From Marinomonas polaris DSM 16579 (lineage in GTDB: Bacteria > Pseudomonadota > Gammaproteobacteria > Pseudomonadales > Marinomonadaceae): a DNA stretch of 64,000 nucleotides. Under the pieces are notes generated by a model, which saw only the letters and a list, made by a program, of their open reading frames with translations, made no database searches and was not told the origin of the DNA. How positions within the stretch are numbered: the stretch's first letter is position 1; every line of letters starts with the position of its first letter. Of the stretch, positions 63,201 through 64,000 are shown piece after piece. Both the position numbers and the translations under genes were made by a program. Location: assembly GCF_900129155.1 (NCBI RefSeq), contig NZ_FQVF01000018.1, positions 53,008-117,007 on the forward strand, given 5' to 3'.

Positions 63201-64000
63201 GTTGCAGCCAATAGTGGTGGCACAATCACGAATAGTTACTGGGATATTGATACCACAGGACGGACAATTGGTGTTGGACAAGATAGCGGCACTATTACAA
63301 ATCTAAAAGGCGTTTATAGTAGTACAGGCACAATTGATGCCTTTATCCAAGATACTTACACAGGCTTTGACTTCACCAATGACTGGATACTCTACGAAGG
63401 ATATACTCGTCCACTACTAAGAAATTTTATGACAACGTTAACTGTTACAGCTAATGATGCAACTAAAACCTATGATGGAAGTGCGTATTCTGGAGCGAAT
63501 GGCGTAACCTACTCTACTACGCCAAATAGTAATCTTTTAGGAACTGTAAATTATTCTGGAACCAGTCAAGGCGCTAACAATACCGGCACTTATACCTTAA
63601 CGCCATCTGGATTATATTCAAATCAACAAGGTTATATTATCTCCTATGTAGATGGATCGCTGACCATTGATCCGAAAGTTATCACCGCAACCTATACTGC
63701 AGATAATAAAGTCTATGATGGCAATACCGATGTTACCGTAAATGGAAGTTTGTCAGGAATAATAAGAGGAGATGATGTCAGTTTTTCACAAACAGCAGAA
63801 TTTGATAATAAAAACGCAGGAGAAAATAAAACCGTTACTGTTTCCGGTTTAACTCTAAGTGGCGACGATGCCGCTAACTATTCCTTAGCAAGCACCACGG
63901 CGGTGACCACAGCGGACATAGCCAAAGCGGTTATCTCCGCCATTACAGGCATTACAGCCGATGACAAAACATACGATGGCAACACAACAGCGACGCTGGA
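60219..64000 (+). CDS. TpsA filamentous adhesin, 5' part (truncated by window end)
   Basis: The frame is open from the ATG at 60219 to the window end (1260 codons), and the protein continues beyond. Residues 1-52: extended signal peptide with the ESPR-type start MNKIYKVIYSKTLGCLVVVS and cleavage after FA. Residues about 53-300: TPS/haemagglutination-activity domain (VALNRVVGHDASQILGNLNSNGQVFLINPNGV is its hallmark). Residues about 475-1072: two copies of a GLUG-repeat module. From 1074: YDG/MBG-type repeats (KTYDGSAY, KVYDGNTD, KTYDGNTT), the third cut by the window. It is exported by the TpsB protein upstream and likely mediates attachment or aggregation. Confidence 0.93.
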   Translation, partial: MNKIYKVIYSKTLGCLVVVSESAKYAGGKKTARRKLVSLVAASSLLSMPVFADNLPTGGQVVSGAASISSNGSAMTVNQSTDKMIANWQSFSVGAGNSVTFNQPSVSSVALNRVVGHDASQILGNLNSNGQVFLINPNGVAVGASGSVQTGGFIASTLDITNENFLSGKYQFTGIGGSISNKGNITGRIVALIAPSVTNEGSINSNSINNTSSDSVSSVALAAGTDVLLDFDGDGLLSVEVKANTLASLVENKGLIQTDGGVAILTAKGASDVLKGVVNNSGMIQANTLASQNGRILLLGDMSNGEVIASGSLEANFVETSAATVKIDKDLKVATNGGEWLIDPVNITVDSAMATATQNSLTTGDVTITTAGAGSDEGNITVDASINWSTNTLTLRADNDIIVNAELTSTGTTSSDGLVLQYAQTTSTGDYSINAPVNLATGSLFQTKKGSDAAITYTVITSLGSEGSTTGTDLQGINGGLNGNYVLGANIDASATSAWNSNAGFDPLGDGTNNFTGTFDGLGHTISNLFIDRDTTGFVGLFAGAENSTIRNVGLLGADITGHTNVGSLAGYLSNTTKVSNSYATGSINGYSVVGGLAGYNRGNITNTYSTANATATNGVAGGFIGRNDGTISNAYATGNVSGNSAVGGFFGTSSIGGSVSNSYATGKITGDGNNVGGFAGRMEGSISNVYWDIDGTGQTDAVGYGISSGITGVYSSTNTIDAFSEAIYAGFDFTNGWYMIEGSTRPFLRSEYSTTISNDHQLQLMAMDLTASYTLANDIIYSGDMWSSSGFSSIGSQSTRFRGNFDGVGHTISDLFINRDNTDFIGLFGFLDSSSTIKNIGLINADITGKDYIGGLVGWNYGAINNSFTTGKIMGNDSVGGLIGSSENNITIKDSYSFASVDGNDYIGGLVGYNARGIENSYATGTVNGNNYVGGLVGSSGSSSSQIINSYATGQVTTINDYAGGLAGSSAGSITNSYATGSVNSGRYYVGGLVAANSGGTITNSYWDIDTTGRTIGVGQDSGTITNLKGVYSSTGTIDAFIQDTYTGFDFTNDWILYEGYTRPLLRNFMTTLTVTANDATKTYDGSAYSGANGVTYSTTPNSNLLGTVNYSGTSQGANNTGTYTLTPSGLYSNQQGYIISYVDGSLTIDPKVITATYTADNKVYDGNTDVTVNGSLSGIIRGDDVSFSQTAEFDNKNAGENKTVTVSGLTLSGDDAANYSLASTTAVTTADIAKAVISAITGITADDKTYDGNTTATL
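61642..62490 (+). repeat. GLUG module, first copy, within tpsA
   Basis: Module made of a lead block (GNYVLGANIDAS, FTGTFDGLGHTISNLFIDRD, FVGLFAGA), five GLUG-type units with the NSYATG-like ending and a closing block (YWDIDGTGQTDAVG, TIDAFSEAIYAGFDFTNGW, STRPFLRSEYS). Matches the second copy block for block. Confidence 0.8.
62500..63432 (+). repeat. GLUG module, second copy, within tpsA
   Basis: Same order of blocks as copy one: ASYTLANDIIYSG, FRGNFDGVGHTISDLFINRD, FIGLFGFLD, six GLUG-type units, and the closing YWDIDTTGRTIGVG, TIDAFIQDTYTGFDFTNDW, YTRPLLRNFM. One GLUG unit longer than the first copy. Confidence 0.8.

Noticed and set aside
61900..63250. Short repeated units in tpsA as a CRISPR-like or satellite array
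   Set aside because: The units are in frame, vary at codon level and encode GLUG repeats; spacing is not regular enough for CRISPR.

Overview
The window looks like chromosome from a free-living, motile, low-GC gammaproteobacterium, most plausibly a marine Oceanospirillales member such as Marinomonas. That placement is inferred from the gene set (YbiT, ZntR with the E. coli cysteine set, OMPLA, FolE/FolM, ExaC-type aldehyde dehydrogenase, a Pseudomonas Che2-like chemotaxis operon) and from the AT-rich spacers. No tRNA, rRNA, CRISPR array, transposase or prophage was seen.

Layout. 1-9 kb: the 3' end of topB, a LysE-type exporter, two related membrane-anchored proteins of unknown role, a PiT phosphate transporter, L-serine dehydratase and an ExaC-type aldehyde dehydrogenase. 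9-14.5 kb: an AraC-type regulator divergent from the aldehyde dehydrogenase and three MFS transporters. 14.6-22 kb: folM-folE, a Tat-exported dienelactone-hydrolase-like protein, a glycosyltransferase/PAP2 phosphatase pair with overlapping stop and start codons, outer-membrane phospholipase A, and a small catabolic-looking operon (VOC protein, 2-hydroxyacid dehydrogenase, CHMI-like tautomerase). 22.3-32.8 kb: one long chemotaxis operon with the order MCP-like protein, STAS, receiver-PP2C-HATPase, CheY, CheA, CheW, PAS-PAS receptor, CheR, CheD, CheB, closed by a strong terminator. 32.8-48 kb: housekeeping and signalling genes (GltS-like FMN enzyme, GGDEF-EAL protein, PhoX, YbiT, YqjD/YqjE group, CorC-type protein) with several small genes. 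48.2-53.6 kb: two tandem near-copies of a chemoreceptor, then an EAL protein divergent from an XRE repressor with a very clear operator/promoter arrangement. 53.7-57.1 kb: hemolysin-III protein, lipoprotein amidohydrolase, uppP and zntR. 57.2-64 kb: an AraC regulator, a TpsB transporter and the first 1260 codons of a large TpsA adhesin that runs off the window.

How the parts fit. The Che operon matches the P. aeruginosa Che2 order and carries the same receptor C-terminal pentapeptide GWEEF. Upstream it has a partner-switching module (STAS plus a receiver-phosphatase-kinase), so its output may be something other than, or in addition to, the flagellar motor. c-di-GMP enzymes, two more chemoreceptors and a large secreted adhesin all point to surface or lifestyle switching.

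Most interesting signals: the XRE/EAL divergent promoter with two TTGCC-N5-GGCAA operators and a possibly leaderless repressor mRNA; four GFGFF-type repeats in place of a P2 domain in CheA; an identical C-terminal SGD(I/V)DLF tail on two different Che-operon proteins; a miniature flagellar rod/hook-like protein; a 46-codon gene with its own ribosome site and terminator; the duplicated chemoreceptors with a duplicated 3' hairpin; and a TpsA adhesin built from two copies of a GLUG module.
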